From SCTM01 sp965279655 (GTDB lineage: Bacteria > Pseudomonadota > Alphaproteobacteria > Rhodospirillales > Rhodospirillaceae), in NCBI GenBank assembly GCA_965279655.1, contig OZ257255.1:3782001-3846000 (forward strand): a DNA stretch of 64,000 bases, in the 5' to 3' direction. The translations under genes and the position numbers were made by a program. Under the pieces are notes generated by a model that was not told the origin of the DNA, did no database searches, and saw only the letters and a list, made by a program, of their open reading frames with translations. This document shows, piece after piece, positions 17,517 to 26,645 of this stretch. Position 1 is the stretch's first letter. The number at the start of each line of letters is the position of its first letter.

Positions 17517-18128
17517 ATGCGTTTCCTGAAGGCCGCGACCGCGCTGGCCCTTGCCGTCTTATTGACCGCCGCCGCGGCGCCCCCGCAATCACAGCAAGGA
17601 CCGCAGCAGCCGCGCAACGCCGCGCCCGCAGCACCGGCCGCGCCGCCCGCGGATGCGCCATCAACACTGCGCGCCACCACACTGCTGGTGGAAGATCTCG
17701 ACCGGGCGTTGGATTTCTACCTCCGCCTCGGCCTCACCAAGGTTTCCGACAGGACGACCACCGCCAGCGATCAGGGCGGCGTGGCGGGTACCGGCGACTT
17801 GCCGCTGACCGCCGATCCGACGGTGGGGCGGACGGTCGGCCTGCGCGGCGCGGGCGGCATGATCAGCCTGATGGGCTATGACCGCCCCAAGCTGGCAAGC
17901 GCGCGCGGCAATCTGGCCGCACTCGGCACCGGCGACATCGTGATCGTGATCGAAGTGGGCGACATCCAGGAGATCTACAAACGCCTGGGACAGATCGGCA
18001 CGCGCTTTCACCGCACACCCTCGCGTTTCAGCGGCGTGGACGTGGACGGCAGCGTGATCAACGGCCAGCAAATGTACGCCTTCGATCCGGACGGCCATTT
18101 GATCCAGGTCATCCAGCGCGGGCGCTAG
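17517..18128 (+). CDS. Secreted glyoxalase/VOC-domain protein
   Basis: Encodes 203 residues. A signal peptide (MRFLKAATALALAVLLTAAA) and a Pro/Ala/Gln-rich linker (to about 50) precede a vicinal-oxygen-chelate domain with two beta-alpha-beta-beta-beta units (STLRATTLLVEDLDRALDFY ... MYAFDPDGHLIQVIQRGR). VOC proteins are usually cytoplasmic, so export is notable. An AAGGA ribosome site lies eight bases before ATG. Enzymatic role unknown. Confidence 0.85.
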   Translation: MRFLKAATALALAVLLTAAAAPPQSQQGPQQPRNAAPAAPAAPPADAPSTLRATTLLVEDLDRALDFYLRLGLTKVSDRTTTASDQGGVAGTGDLPLTADPTVGRTVGLRGAGGMISLMGYDRPKLASARGNLAALGTGDIVIVIEVGDIQEIYKRLGQIGTRFHRTPSRFSGVDVDGSVINGQQMYAFDPDGHLIQVIQRGR

Positions 18129-18134
18129 CGCGGC

Positions 18135-19868
18135 TTATTTTCCGGACGGCGTTCCCTCGCGGCGCGGATCGGCGCCGCCTTGGATTTCCCGCGGCGTGAT
18201 GCGGATGGCGTGCACGCCGCTTGGGTATTCGCCGACGCGGATATCGTGACCCAGGGCCTTCAGCGGCCCTTCGAGCGTCGCGAGGTCCGGCTCGAGCGTC
18301 ACCGCGCGGCCCATACCCATCGCATAGGGCGCGGCGGTTGCCTGGCCCGGCGTCATCTTCCAATCGATCATCGAGACCAGCGTCTTGGCGACGAAGGCCA
18401 CGATCGCGGGTCCGCCCGGCGATCCGACGACCATCTCAAGCTTGCCCTTCGGATCGAACACCATGGTCGGCGCCATGGAACTGCGGGGACGCTTGTTCGG
18501 ACCGACGGCATTGGCGACCGTCTCGCCCTTCGCGGCTTCGTCGTAGGAGAAGTCCGTGAGCGTGTTGTTCAACAGGAAGCCGTCGACCATCAGCCGTGAG
18601 CCGAAAGAGTTCTCCACCGACGTCGTCATCGCCACGGCATTGCCGGCGCGATCCACGATCGAGAAATGGCTGGTCGAGGGCAGTTCCGGGCTGGCGGCGG
18701 GAACCAGATTCATCGCGCCCTTCACCGGCACCTTGCCCGGCGGTGCTTGCGGCATGCGCTTGTCGAGCTGAATGAGCGCGCTGCGCTGGGTAAGATAGTC
18801 GTGCCCGATGAGCGCGTCGGTCGGGCCCGACACCACGTCCGGATCGGCGATGTAGACCGCGCGATCGGCCAGCGCGAGGCGGTTCGCCTCCAGCAGCACG
18901 TGGAACGATTGCGCGGACTGCGGACCCCACGTGGCGAGATCGAAGCGCTCCACCATGCCCAGCACCTGGAGCACGCCGATGCCGCCGGAGGTGGGCGGCC
19001 CCATGCTGCACACTTTGTGCGCACGGTAGGTGCTGCAGATCGGCGGCCGCTCGATCGCGCGGTAGTTTGCGAGATCGGCGGCGGTGAGGTCGCCGGGGCT
19101 GCGCGGCGCGGTGGTGACGGCGCGCACAATGTCCTCGGCGATTTCGCCGGTGTAGAACGCATCCGCGCCCTTGGCGGCGATAAGACGCAGCGCCTTCGCG
19201 AACGGCGGATTGACGATGCGCGTGCCCACCGCTTTGGGCGTTCCATCGGGTTCGTAGAAGAACGACTTGGCCGGTTCGATGGTGCGCAGCGCCCGGTCCC
19301 CGGCGAGGAGATCGTGCAGCCGCGGCGACATCGGGAAGCCGTTTTCGGCAATGCGGATCGCCGGTTCAAATAACGTCGCCCACGGCAACTTGCCGGCACG
19401 CTTGTGCGCCATCTCCAGCATGCGCAGCACGCCGGGCACGCCGACCGAGCGGCCACCGACAACCGCGGTCATGCGGTCCATGGCTTTGCCGTCGGCGGTG
19501 AGGAAACGATCCGGCTTGGCCGTGGCTGGCGCGGTCTCGCGGCCGTCGAAGGAGGTGAGCGCTTTGGCCTTCGCGTCCCAATGCACCATGAAGGCGCCGC
19601 CGCCGATGCCCGAGGACTGGGGCTCGACCATGTTGAGCACGAGCTGAGTGGTGATGGCGGCATCCACCGCGGTGCCGCCGGCGGCGAGGATGTCCGCACC
19701 GGCCTTGGCGGCGATGGGGTTGGCGGCGACAACCATGTAGTGCTTGGCCGTGCCGCCCTTCTCGCCCGAGCGGGCGGTGGCGGCTTCCGGCGACGCGTCG
19801 TCCTGCGCGAGCGCCGGCCCGGCGAGGGCGAACGCCAGCAGGAGAATAACGGAGCGGCCGCAAGTCAT
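18135..19868 (-). CDS. ggt: Gamma-glutamyltransferase
   Basis: Encodes 577 residues. A signal peptide (1-21) directs export to the periplasm. The precursor is expected to self-cleave before Thr399 in PSTSHFSIVD, the conserved nucleophile position. The large-subunit blocks NPIAAKAGADILAAGGTAVD, SSGIGGGAFMV and FDGRETAP are present. So are the small-subunit GNAVAMTTSVENSFGS, LNNTLTDFS and PRSSMAPTMVF. It hydrolyses or transfers the gamma-glutamyl group of glutathione. It converges on the VOC protein with a six-base gap. Confidence 0.95.
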   Translation of the reverse strand: MTCGRSVILLLAFALAGPALAQDDASPEAATARSGEKGGTAKHYMVVAANPIAAKAGADILAAGGTAVDAAITTQLVLNMVEPQSSGIGGGAFMVHWDAKAKALTSFDGRETAPATAKPDRFLTADGKAMDRMTAVVGGRSVGVPGVLRMLEMAHKRAGKLPWATLFEPAIRIAENGFPMSPRLHDLLAGDRALRTIEPAKSFFYEPDGTPKAVGTRIVNPPFAKALRLIAAKGADAFYTGEIAEDIVRAVTTAPRSPGDLTAADLANYRAIERPPICSTYRAHKVCSMGPPTSGGIGVLQVLGMVERFDLATWGPQSAQSFHVLLEANRLALADRAVYIADPDVVSGPTDALIGHDYLTQRSALIQLDKRMPQAPPGKVPVKGAMNLVPAASPELPSTSHFSIVDRAGNAVAMTTSVENSFGSRLMVDGFLLNNTLTDFSYDEAAKGETVANAVGPNKRPRSSMAPTMVFDPKGKLEMVVGSPGGPAIVAFVAKTLVSMIDWKMTPGQATAAPYAMGMGRAVTLEPDLATLEGPLKALGHDIRVGEYPSGVHAIRITPREIQGGADPRREGTPSGK

Positions 19869-20006
19869 GGACGGGACCTCTGATCAGGTCGGCTGACATA
19901 TCATAGGCTGAGACCGGGCACATCCCACCAGCATGGCCGCCAGCATGATAGAAGCCAGCAATGACAGGGTGTTCAGGGGATTACCAAAGATGCTGAACTG
20001 CGCCCC

Positions 20007-21557
20007 ATGACCGAACCGAACCACCCCAACGCCTTCCGGCCCCAATCCTTTCGCTCGATGACCATGGCCGAGGGCTTGCGCGCCGCCATGCTGCGGCACC
20101 CGGAAAAGATCGCGGTCATCCACGGTGCGGAAAGGCGCAACTACGGCGACCTGGTCGCGCGCATGGACCGCGTGACCGATGCGGCCATCGGGATCCTCGC
20201 GCTCAAGCCGGGCGATACCGCGGCGATCGCGTCGCGCAACTGCACGGCCTACATCGAGATCTGTTGCGGCGTGCCGGCGGCGGGCGTGCCGGTGGCAACT
20301 ATCAATCCGCGCCTGACGCCGGCGGAGATCGTGTCGGTGTGCGACGACGCTCAGGCCAAAGTTCTTTTCGTGGACAGCGCCCTTGCGCCAGTCTTGCACG
20401 CTCAAAAATTCGCCACGGTCGCGCGCATCATCGAGATCGGCGCGGCGTACGAAGCGCTGCTCGCGTCAAGCACGCCCCAACCGCGCCCAACCGTGAACGA
20501 GTGGGACTGCTGGACCATCCCATACACGTCGGGCACGACCGGCAAGCCCAAGGGCGTGATGATCTCTCACCGCTCGCGCATTCTCACCTTCTACGGCAAG
20601 GCCGTGGAATACGGCTGCTACGGGCCGGACGACCGCTTCCTGTCGATCACGCCGATGAATCACGGCGCGGGAATCGCCTACAGCCTTGCCTGCCTGTTCT
20701 TCGGCGGCATGGTGGAGCTGCTCGACGGCTACAACGCCGAACAGGTGCTGCGGAAACTGAAGTTCGGCAGCAGCGAAGGGCCGTTCACCGGCATCTTCAT
20801 GGTGCCGACGCATTTCCACAGTTTGTTCGCGTTGCCCAAGACCGTGCTCGACGAATGCAAGGGCGCGCCGATCAAGACGATCATCTGCAACGCGGCGCCG
20901 CTGGCGCAGGCGACCAAGGAGCAGATCGTCGCCTATTTCGGTCCCGGCATCCTGCACGAGACCTATGGGTCGACGGAGGGCGGCATCATCGCAAATCTGC
21001 GGCCGCAGGATCAGCTGCGCAAGCAACGCTGCGTCGGTTTGCCGTTCCCGAACACGCAAGTGAAACTGCTGGACGACGCCGGCGACGAAGTCGCGCCCGG
21101 CGAGGTGGGTGAGTTGTTCTCCAACTCGCCCTATCTCTACAACGGTTATTGGAACAAGCCGGCGGAGACCGCGGCGACGTTTCGCGGCGCGTGGCTGTCG
21201 GTCGGCGATCTGGCCAAGCGCGACGCGGAAGGTTTCATCTATATCGTCGACCGCAAGAAAGACATGGTGATCTCCGGCGGCGTGAACATCTACCCGCGCG
21301 AGGTGGAGGAAGTCCTTTTCCAACATCCCGCCGTCGCCGATGTGGCGGTGATCGGTGTGCCCGACGATAAATGGGGTGAACGCCTCAAGGCCGTGGTGGT
21401 GCTGAAGCCGGGCACGGCGTTGTCAGCCGACGACATCGCGGCGTTCTGCGAGGGTAAGCTGGCGGCCTACAAGATCCCCAAGGACCTGGCGGCGATCGAC
21501 GCCCTGCCCCGCAACGCCAACGGGAAGGTCCTGAAGACCGCATTGCGTACGCGCTGA
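20007..21557 (+). CDS. AMP-forming acyl-CoA synthetase / CoA ligase
   Basis: Encodes 516 residues of the ANL adenylate-forming family. P-loop-like motif A3 is YTSGTTGKPKGVMISH. A5 is TYGSTEGG. A7/A8 is SVGDLAKRDAEGFIYIVDRK followed by KDMVISGGVNIYPREVEEVL. The C-terminal catalytic lysine is in NANGKVLKTALR. It activates a carboxylic acid to its CoA thioester. Neighbouring FAD oxidase and aromatic-type monooxygenase on the same strand suggest an aromatic or alicyclic acid, but substrate is not determinable. Confidence 0.9.
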   Translation: MTEPNHPNAFRPQSFRSMTMAEGLRAAMLRHPEKIAVIHGAERRNYGDLVARMDRVTDAAIGILALKPGDTAAIASRNCTAYIEICCGVPAAGVPVATINPRLTPAEIVSVCDDAQAKVLFVDSALAPVLHAQKFATVARIIEIGAAYEALLASSTPQPRPTVNEWDCWTIPYTSGTTGKPKGVMISHRSRILTFYGKAVEYGCYGPDDRFLSITPMNHGAGIAYSLACLFFGGMVELLDGYNAEQVLRKLKFGSSEGPFTGIFMVPTHFHSLFALPKTVLDECKGAPIKTIICNAAPLAQATKEQIVAYFGPGILHETYGSTEGGIIANLRPQDQLRKQRCVGLPFPNTQVKLLDDAGDEVAPGEVGELFSNSPYLYNGYWNKPAETAATFRGAWLSVGDLAKRDAEGFIYIVDRKKDMVISGGVNIYPREVEEVLFQHPAVADVAVIGVPDDKWGERLKAVVVLKPGTALSADDIAAFCEGKLAAYKIPKDLAAIDALPRNANGKVLKTALRTR

Positions 21558-21615
21558 ACGTATCGTTGATCCGCGCGGGACAATCGGTCTATGCCTGACC
21601 CCCAAGGATTTGCAT

Positions 21616-23103
21616 ATGTCAGACGCCGCCAAAGGCATCCTCACTAATCTTTTCGGGGCCGACCGCGTGACCGCGGGCGCGGCCCTGACCGTGCGCCCCG
21701 CGACGGTCGATGACCTGTGCCGTGCGGTAAAGCTGTTGACCGAATTAAATGTCGCGATTGTGCCCCGCAGCGGGCGCGGCACGGCGGAGACAGCGGACAT
21801 CGCGGGCTCCGTCGCGGTCCTCGATCTGTCCGACTTGAACCGGGTGGTCGAGATCAACGAGCCGGACCGCACCGTCACCGTGGAAGCGGGCTGCTCTTGG
21901 GGCGAGCTGCGCAGCGCGCTGACGCCGCTCGGGCTTCGCACGCCGTTCTATGGGCCGCTCGCGGACGGCGCTGCGACCATCGGCGCGGCGGCGAGCGGCA
22001 ATAGCTGGTTCTTCGGGTCAGGATCCTACGGCACCGCCGCGGACAATATCCTCAGCGTCGATGTCGTGTTGGCGGACGGAAGCCTTGTGCAAACCGGCAC
22101 CGCCGCCGGCGAGGGCCGCGCGCCGTTCTTCCGCCATTTCGGTCCGGACTTCACGGGCCTGTTCCTGGGCGATTGCGGCGCGTTCGGCGTGAAGGCGCGC
22201 GTGACCCTGTCGCTGATCCCCCTGCCCGCCGCCGAGGGATATGCCTCGTTCGCGTTCGAGCGCTTCGAGGACATCGCCGAGGCGCATGTGGCGCTGGCGC
22301 GGGAACATATCGTCGCCGAGCAATGGGGCCTCGATCCGGAAGGCAATGACGCGCTGGCCGCCCGCGGACATAAATTCCTCGAAGGCGTGACCTTCGCGCA
22401 CGACCCGTCGCCCGAGTGGGTCGCGCGCGCCAACCAGCGTCTCGTGGTCGGACATCGCGAGACATTGCGTGGCGGCTATTCCCTGCACGTGGCCGTGGAA
22501 GCCACGTCGGAACGGGACGTGGAGACCAAGCTCGGCCGCGTCCGCCGCCTGATGGTGCCGATGGCACTGAAGGAACTTCCCAACACGATCCCGCAGCTGG
22601 TGCGCGCCAATCCATTCCGCGCCGCCGGCCTGCTGTTCGCCGCCGCGGGCGAGCATCACGTCGCGCTGCACGGCCTGTTCCCGCTGTCCAAGGCGAGCAC
22701 CATCGTTGCGGTCACGGACGAATACTTCCTGCGGCACCATGAATTGATCGACAAACACGGCATCCGCCGCTGCTGTCTGACAGGGACCGTGGGCAATGCC
22801 TTCCTGCTCGCGCCGGTGATCTCTTGGACCAAGCCCACCGCTGCGGCAGAGGCGCTGCGGCTGCGACGCGATCTCATCGGATTATGGGACGCCTTCGGCG
22901 CAACCCATTTGCAACTGGGGCGCCTCTACCCTTATACGAGCGGCTTGTCCTCGGCGGCGCGCGCGATGGCGGAAACGCTAAAGCGTGCGCTCGATCCCCG
23001 CGGCCTGATGAATCCGGGGGTGCTGCAACTGGGTGCGGCGCCACCGGCGAAAGCCTCCCGTAAATTCGCGGAGTTTCCCCAGAACCTATTGGAAGAGAAT
23101 TGA
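21616..23103 (+). CDS. FAD-linked oxidase (PCMH/GlcD-type)
   Basis: Encodes 495 residues. The N-terminal PCMH FAD-binding domain is visible (RPATVDDLCRAVKLL, VPRSGRG, VLDLSDLNRVVEINEPDRTV, GPLADGAATIGAAASGNSWF), followed by an oxidase cap domain. The architecture matches GlcD, 4-cresol or D-lactate type dehydrogenases. ATG at 21616 follows AAGGA; the TTG two codons earlier is less likely. The next gene starts eight bases after the TGA. Exact substrate unknown. Confidence 0.85.
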   Translation: MSDAAKGILTNLFGADRVTAGAALTVRPATVDDLCRAVKLLTELNVAIVPRSGRGTAETADIAGSVAVLDLSDLNRVVEINEPDRTVTVEAGCSWGELRSALTPLGLRTPFYGPLADGAATIGAAASGNSWFFGSGSYGTAADNILSVDVVLADGSLVQTGTAAGEGRAPFFRHFGPDFTGLFLGDCGAFGVKARVTLSLIPLPAAEGYASFAFERFEDIAEAHVALAREHIVAEQWGLDPEGNDALAARGHKFLEGVTFAHDPSPEWVARANQRLVVGHRETLRGGYSLHVAVEATSERDVETKLGRVRRLMVPMALKELPNTIPQLVRANPFRAAGLLFAAAGEHHVALHGLFPLSKASTIVAVTDEYFLRHHELIDKHGIRRCCLTGTVGNAFLLAPVISWTKPTAAAEALRLRRDLIGLWDAFGATHLQLGRLYPYTSGLSSAARAMAETLKRALDPRGLMNPGVLQLGAAPPAKASRKFAEFPQNLLEEN

Positions 23104-23108
23104 GCGCA

Positions 23109-24320
23109 ATGTCAGACGGCGTGTTGATCATTGGGGCCGGCCCTGTCGGCAGCATCACCGGACTCGCGTTGGCGCAGGCGGGCATTCCCGTGACCGTGGT
23201 CGAGGCGTTGGCCGAAACGCCGACGGCGCATCGCGCCGCCACCACCCACGCCTCGACGCTCGACGTGCTGGACGGCGTTGGCCTGACCGACGAGATCATC
23301 AGGCAATCCATCGTCGCGCGCCACTTTCAGTACCGCTATCGCCGCACCAACGAGATCTTCGCCGAGTTCGATTTCGATCGTCTGGCCGGCGAGACCAATC
23401 ATCCCTACGCGGTGCAATTGGAACAGCACAAGACCGTGGCGATCGCGCTGGAAGCCGCGAAGGCATTTCCGCACTTCAAGTTGCATCGCCTGCACAATGC
23501 GGTGGAGTTGACGCAAGACGGTAGCGGCGTGCGCCTCGTCACCGAGACGCCGGACGGCGCCAAGCACGATTGGAAGGGCAAGTATCTCGTCGCCTGCGAC
23601 GGTGGGCGCAGCTTCGCGCGCAAGGTCTGCGGCATCGACTTCCCGGGCTTCACCTACGAAGAACGCTTCATGATCGTCGCGACCCTGTTCGACTTCGAGA
23701 AGGCGGACCGGTTCAAGTACCGCAACTACATCGCCGATTCAGAGCGCTGGTCGTCGGTGTTCAAGATTCCGGGGCCGGACAGCAAAGGCATGTGGCGCAC
23801 GCTGTTGCCGATCATGGCGGGCGAGAGCGATGAGGAGTGCACCACGGACAAGTGGATTCACGAGCGCTTCGCCGAGATTCTGCCCTACGCGAAGGACACG
23901 CCGATCGTGCACAAGAATCTCTACAACGTGCATCAGCGGGTCGCGTCCAGCTTCCGTCACGGCCGCGTGTTCCTGGCGGGCGATTCAGCACACATCAACA
24001 ATCCGCTCGGCGGGATGGGCATGAACTCCGGCATCCAGGACGGCGTGAACCTGGCCGGCAAGATCATCCAGGTGACCCGCGGCGAAGGCGACGATGCGCT
24101 GTTCGACCGCTATGACCGGCAGCGTCGGCCGCTGGCGCAGAAGTACGTGCAGGCGCAGTCGATCCAGAACAAGGAAACGCTGCAGGCCAAGGACCCCGAG
24201 GCCGCCAACAAGCGCTTCGAGGAACTGCGCATGACCGCGGAAGACCCGGTCCGGCACAAGGCGTTCCTGATGAACTCGTCCCTGATCGCGATGATGCGCG
24301 AGAGCGCCGCGATTACGTAA
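23109..24320 (+). CDS. FAD-dependent monooxygenase (PHBH fold)
   Basis: Encodes 403 residues of group A flavoprotein hydroxylases. Dinucleotide-binding GAGPVGSITGLALAQAG is at the N-terminus, a DG-type segment is in YLVACDGGRSFARK, and the flavin-binding GD motif is RVFLAGDSAHINNPLGGMGM. It uses NAD(P)H and O2 to hydroxylate an aromatic-type substrate. It is the third gene of the plus-strand ligase-oxidase-monooxygenase set and converges on the ferredoxin with a three-base gap. Confidence 0.9.
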   Translation: MSDGVLIIGAGPVGSITGLALAQAGIPVTVVEALAETPTAHRAATTHASTLDVLDGVGLTDEIIRQSIVARHFQYRYRRTNEIFAEFDFDRLAGETNHPYAVQLEQHKTVAIALEAAKAFPHFKLHRLHNAVELTQDGSGVRLVTETPDGAKHDWKGKYLVACDGGRSFARKVCGIDFPGFTYEERFMIVATLFDFEKADRFKYRNYIADSERWSSVFKIPGPDSKGMWRTLLPIMAGESDEECTTDKWIHERFAEILPYAKDTPIVHKNLYNVHQRVASSFRHGRVFLAGDSAHINNPLGGMGMNSGIQDGVNLAGKIIQVTRGEGDDALFDRYDRQRRPLAQKYVQAQSIQNKETLQAKDPEAANKRFEELRMTAEDPVRHKAFLMNSSLIAMMRESAAIT

Positions 24321-24323
24321 TCG

Positions 24324-24671
24324 CTACTTCGCCTTCGGCGGATCGTCACCGGGCTTCAGCATCAGGCGCGCCACACGGCCGCCGTCGCGCACGTGCGTTT
24401 CCAGAATCTCTTTGAGATCGGCTTCGTTGTCGTAGCGGTACCAGACGCCTTCCGGGTAGACGACCATGGTCGGCCCGAGTTCGCAGCGGTCGAGACAGCC
24501 GGAGGCGTTCACCCGGATGTCCTTGAGGCCCATCTCCTTGGCCGTCGTCTTCATGAAGTCGCGCAGCTGCTCGGAACCTTTCCGCGCGCACGACCCGCGC
24601 GGGTGGTCCTTCGGGCGGATGTTGGTGCAGGCGAACACGTGACAGCGGTAATACGGCGCGGGATCGGTCAT
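24324..24671 (-). CDS. Thioredoxin-like 2Fe-2S ferredoxin
   Basis: Encodes 115 residues. Cys15 and Cys28 (CTN...GSC) with Cys59 and Cys63 (GCLDRC) match the C-x12-C ... C-x3-C layout of thioredoxin-fold [2Fe-2S] ferredoxins; Cys10 is an extra cysteine. It lies 28 bases after the last ABC-transporter gene on the same strand, so it may be the end of that operon. GAGG sits nine bases before ATG. The redox partner is unknown; the convergent monooxygenase is a spatial candidate only. Confidence 0.88.
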   Translation of the reverse strand: MTDPAPYYRCHVFACTNIRPKDHPRGSCARKGSEQLRDFMKTTAKEMGLKDIRVNASGCLDRCELGPTMVVYPEGVWYRYDNEADLKEILETHVRDGGRVARLMLKPGDDPPKAK

Positions 24672-24699
24672 GGAATCCTCGAACGGAACGACTGCGTGC

Positions 24700-25680
24700 T
24701 TATAGCGAAGCGGCGACGGCGCGCCAATGATGACACGCGACCTCATGGCCCGGGCCAGCGGATTCCAGGGGCGGCACGGTCTGCGAACAAATCTCCGACG
24801 CATGCGGGCAGCGGGTGCGGAAGACGCAGCCCGACGGCGGGTTCAGCGGCGACGGCGGATCGCCCGTGAGGATGATGCGGCGTTTCGCGCGCTCCTTGTC
24901 CGGGTCCGGGATCGGCACCGCGGCGATCAGCGCCTGGGTGTAGGGGTGGCGCGGCGCGGCGTAGAGGGAATCGCGGTCCGCCAGTTCCATGACCCGCCCG
25001 AGGTAGAGCACCATGACCCGGTGAGAGATGTGGCGCACGACGGACAGGTCGTGGCTGATGAAAATCAGCGAGAGGCCGAATTCCTTTTGCAGCGCCATCA
25101 GCAGGTTCACAACCTGCGCGCGGATCGACACGTCGAGCGCGCTGACGGGTTCGTCGCACACCACCAGCTTGGGCCGCAGGATCATGGCGCGCGCGATGCC
25201 GATGCGCTGGCACTGGCCGCCGGAGAATTCGTGGGGGTAGCGGTTGATCATCGCCGGCAGCAGCCCGACCTTGGCCATCATGTCCTGTACCCGCGCGGTA
25301 ACGTCGGCGCGGGTGAGGTCGCCCTGATAATTGCGTAGAGGCTCGGCAATGATGTCGCCGGCGGTCATGCGCGGATCGAGACTGGCGAGCGGGTCCTGGA
25401 ACACCACCTGCATCTCGCGGCGCATCTCGTGAACGTCGCGCGGCACGATGGACTTGCCGAGCCAGGCGACCGATCCCGCCGTGGCCGGCAGCAATTGCAG
25501 GATCGCGCGGCCGAGGGTGGATTTGCCGCAGCCGGATTCGCCGACGATCCCCAGCGTCTCCCCGGCCTTCAGGTCGAAGCTGATGCCGTCGACGGCTTTG
25601 AGCGGCACGGTGCGTCCCAGGAGACCGCCCGTCTTCACAGGGAAATGCACCTTCAGATCGCGCACGGAGAGAAGCGTCAT
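24700..25680 (-). CDS. Oligopeptide-type ABC transporter ATPase (OppF-like)
   Basis: Encodes 326 residues. Walker A GESGCGKST, signature FSGGQCQRIG, Walker B LVVCDEPVSALD, and the C-terminal oligopeptide-transporter ATPase extension ending in GCVFRTRCPHASEIC are present. It pairs with the OppD-like ATPase to power import. ATG overlaps the preceding TAA by one base. Such systems move peptides, nickel, opines or other small ligands. Confidence 0.92.
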   Translation of the reverse strand: MTLLSVRDLKVHFPVKTGGLLGRTVPLKAVDGISFDLKAGETLGIVGESGCGKSTLGRAILQLLPATAGSVAWLGKSIVPRDVHEMRREMQVVFQDPLASLDPRMTAGDIIAEPLRNYQGDLTRADVTARVQDMMAKVGLLPAMINRYPHEFSGGQCQRIGIARAMILRPKLVVCDEPVSALDVSIRAQVVNLLMALQKEFGLSLIFISHDLSVVRHISHRVMVLYLGRVMELADRDSLYAAPRHPYTQALIAAVPIPDPDKERAKRRIILTGDPPSPLNPPSGCVFRTRCPHASEICSQTVPPLESAGPGHEVACHHWRAVAASL

Positions 25681-26645
25681 TATGAGCGCTCCAGGTCGTC
25701 GCGGATGCAGGCCTTGGCGCGGCCGGGTGCGAACGTGCGAAACGCAGGGCGCTCCGGTAGGCAGGCATCAAGCACGAAGGGGCAGCGCGGGGCGAAGGAA
25801 CACCCGGCCGCCAGGCGTTGCAGGTTCGGCGGTTGGCCCGGAATGGTCGGCAACGCGCCGTGGGTCGAATCGTCCAGGCGCGGCGTGCAGGCGAGCAGCC
25901 CGCGCGTGTAGGGATGCTGCGGGTCGGCGAAGATCTCCCGCACCGTGCCGATCTCCACAATGCGGCCCGCGTACATCACCGCCACACGATCCGCCAATCC
26001 GGCGATCACGCCGAGATCGTGGGTGATGAGCACGATGCCGCTGTGCATCGATTCTTTCACGTCGCGCAGCAGATCGAGGATCTGCGCCTGCACCGTGACA
26101 TCGAGCGCCGTGGTCGGCTCGTCGGCGATGATCAGTTCCGGCCCGCACATGAGCGCCATGGCGATCATCACGCGCTGACGCAGACCGCCGGAGAGCTCAT
26201 GGGGATACATTTCCAGGCGCCGCTCCGGTTCCGGGATATGGACGCGCTTGAGCATCGCGATGGCTTGGGCGCGCGCGTCGTCGCCCGAGAGGCCGCGATG
26301 CTGTTGCAGCACTTCGGCCAGCTGTCGCCCGACCTTCATGTGCGGCGTCAGCGATGTCATCGGGTCCTGGAAGATCATGCTGATCTTGTTGCCGCGCACT
26401 TTGTTGAGCGCGTCCTCCGACGCGGTGATCAGGTCCGTGCCGCTGAAATCCACCCGGCCCGCAGCGCGGCCGTTCGTGGCCAGCAGACCGAGGGCCGCCA
26501 TGAAGGTCTGGCTCTTGCCGGAGCCGCTTTCACCGACGATGCCGAGGCATTCGCCCTTGGCCACTTTCAGGCTGACATCGCTGACGGCGGCCACTTCGCC
26601 GTCCGGTGTCGCGAAGCGCACGGTGAGGTTTTCTATCGACAGCAC
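25680..26645 (-). CDS. Oligopeptide-type ABC transporter ATPase (OppD-like)
   Basis: Encodes 321 residues. Walker A reads GESGSGKSQT, the usual OppD/DppD variant. Signature LSGGLRQRV, Walker B LIIADEPTTALD and the C-terminal GCSFAPRCPFVLDAC extension are present. It is placed between the OppC- and OppF-like genes with abutting ends, indicating coupled translation and a heterodimeric ATPase. Confidence 0.92.
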   Translation of the reverse strand: MLSIENLTVRFATPDGEVAAVSDVSLKVAKGECLGIVGESGSGKSQTFMAALGLLATNGRAAGRVDFSGTDLITASEDALNKVRGNKISMIFQDPMTSLTPHMKVGRQLAEVLQQHRGLSGDDARAQAIAMLKRVHIPEPERRLEMYPHELSGGLRQRVMIAMALMCGPELIIADEPTTALDVTVQAQILDLLRDVKESMHSGIVLITHDLGVIAGLADRVAVMYAGRIVEIGTVREIFADPQHPYTRGLLACTPRLDDSTHGALPTIPGQPPNLQRLAAGCSFAPRCPFVLDACLPERPAFRTFAPGRAKACIRDDLERS

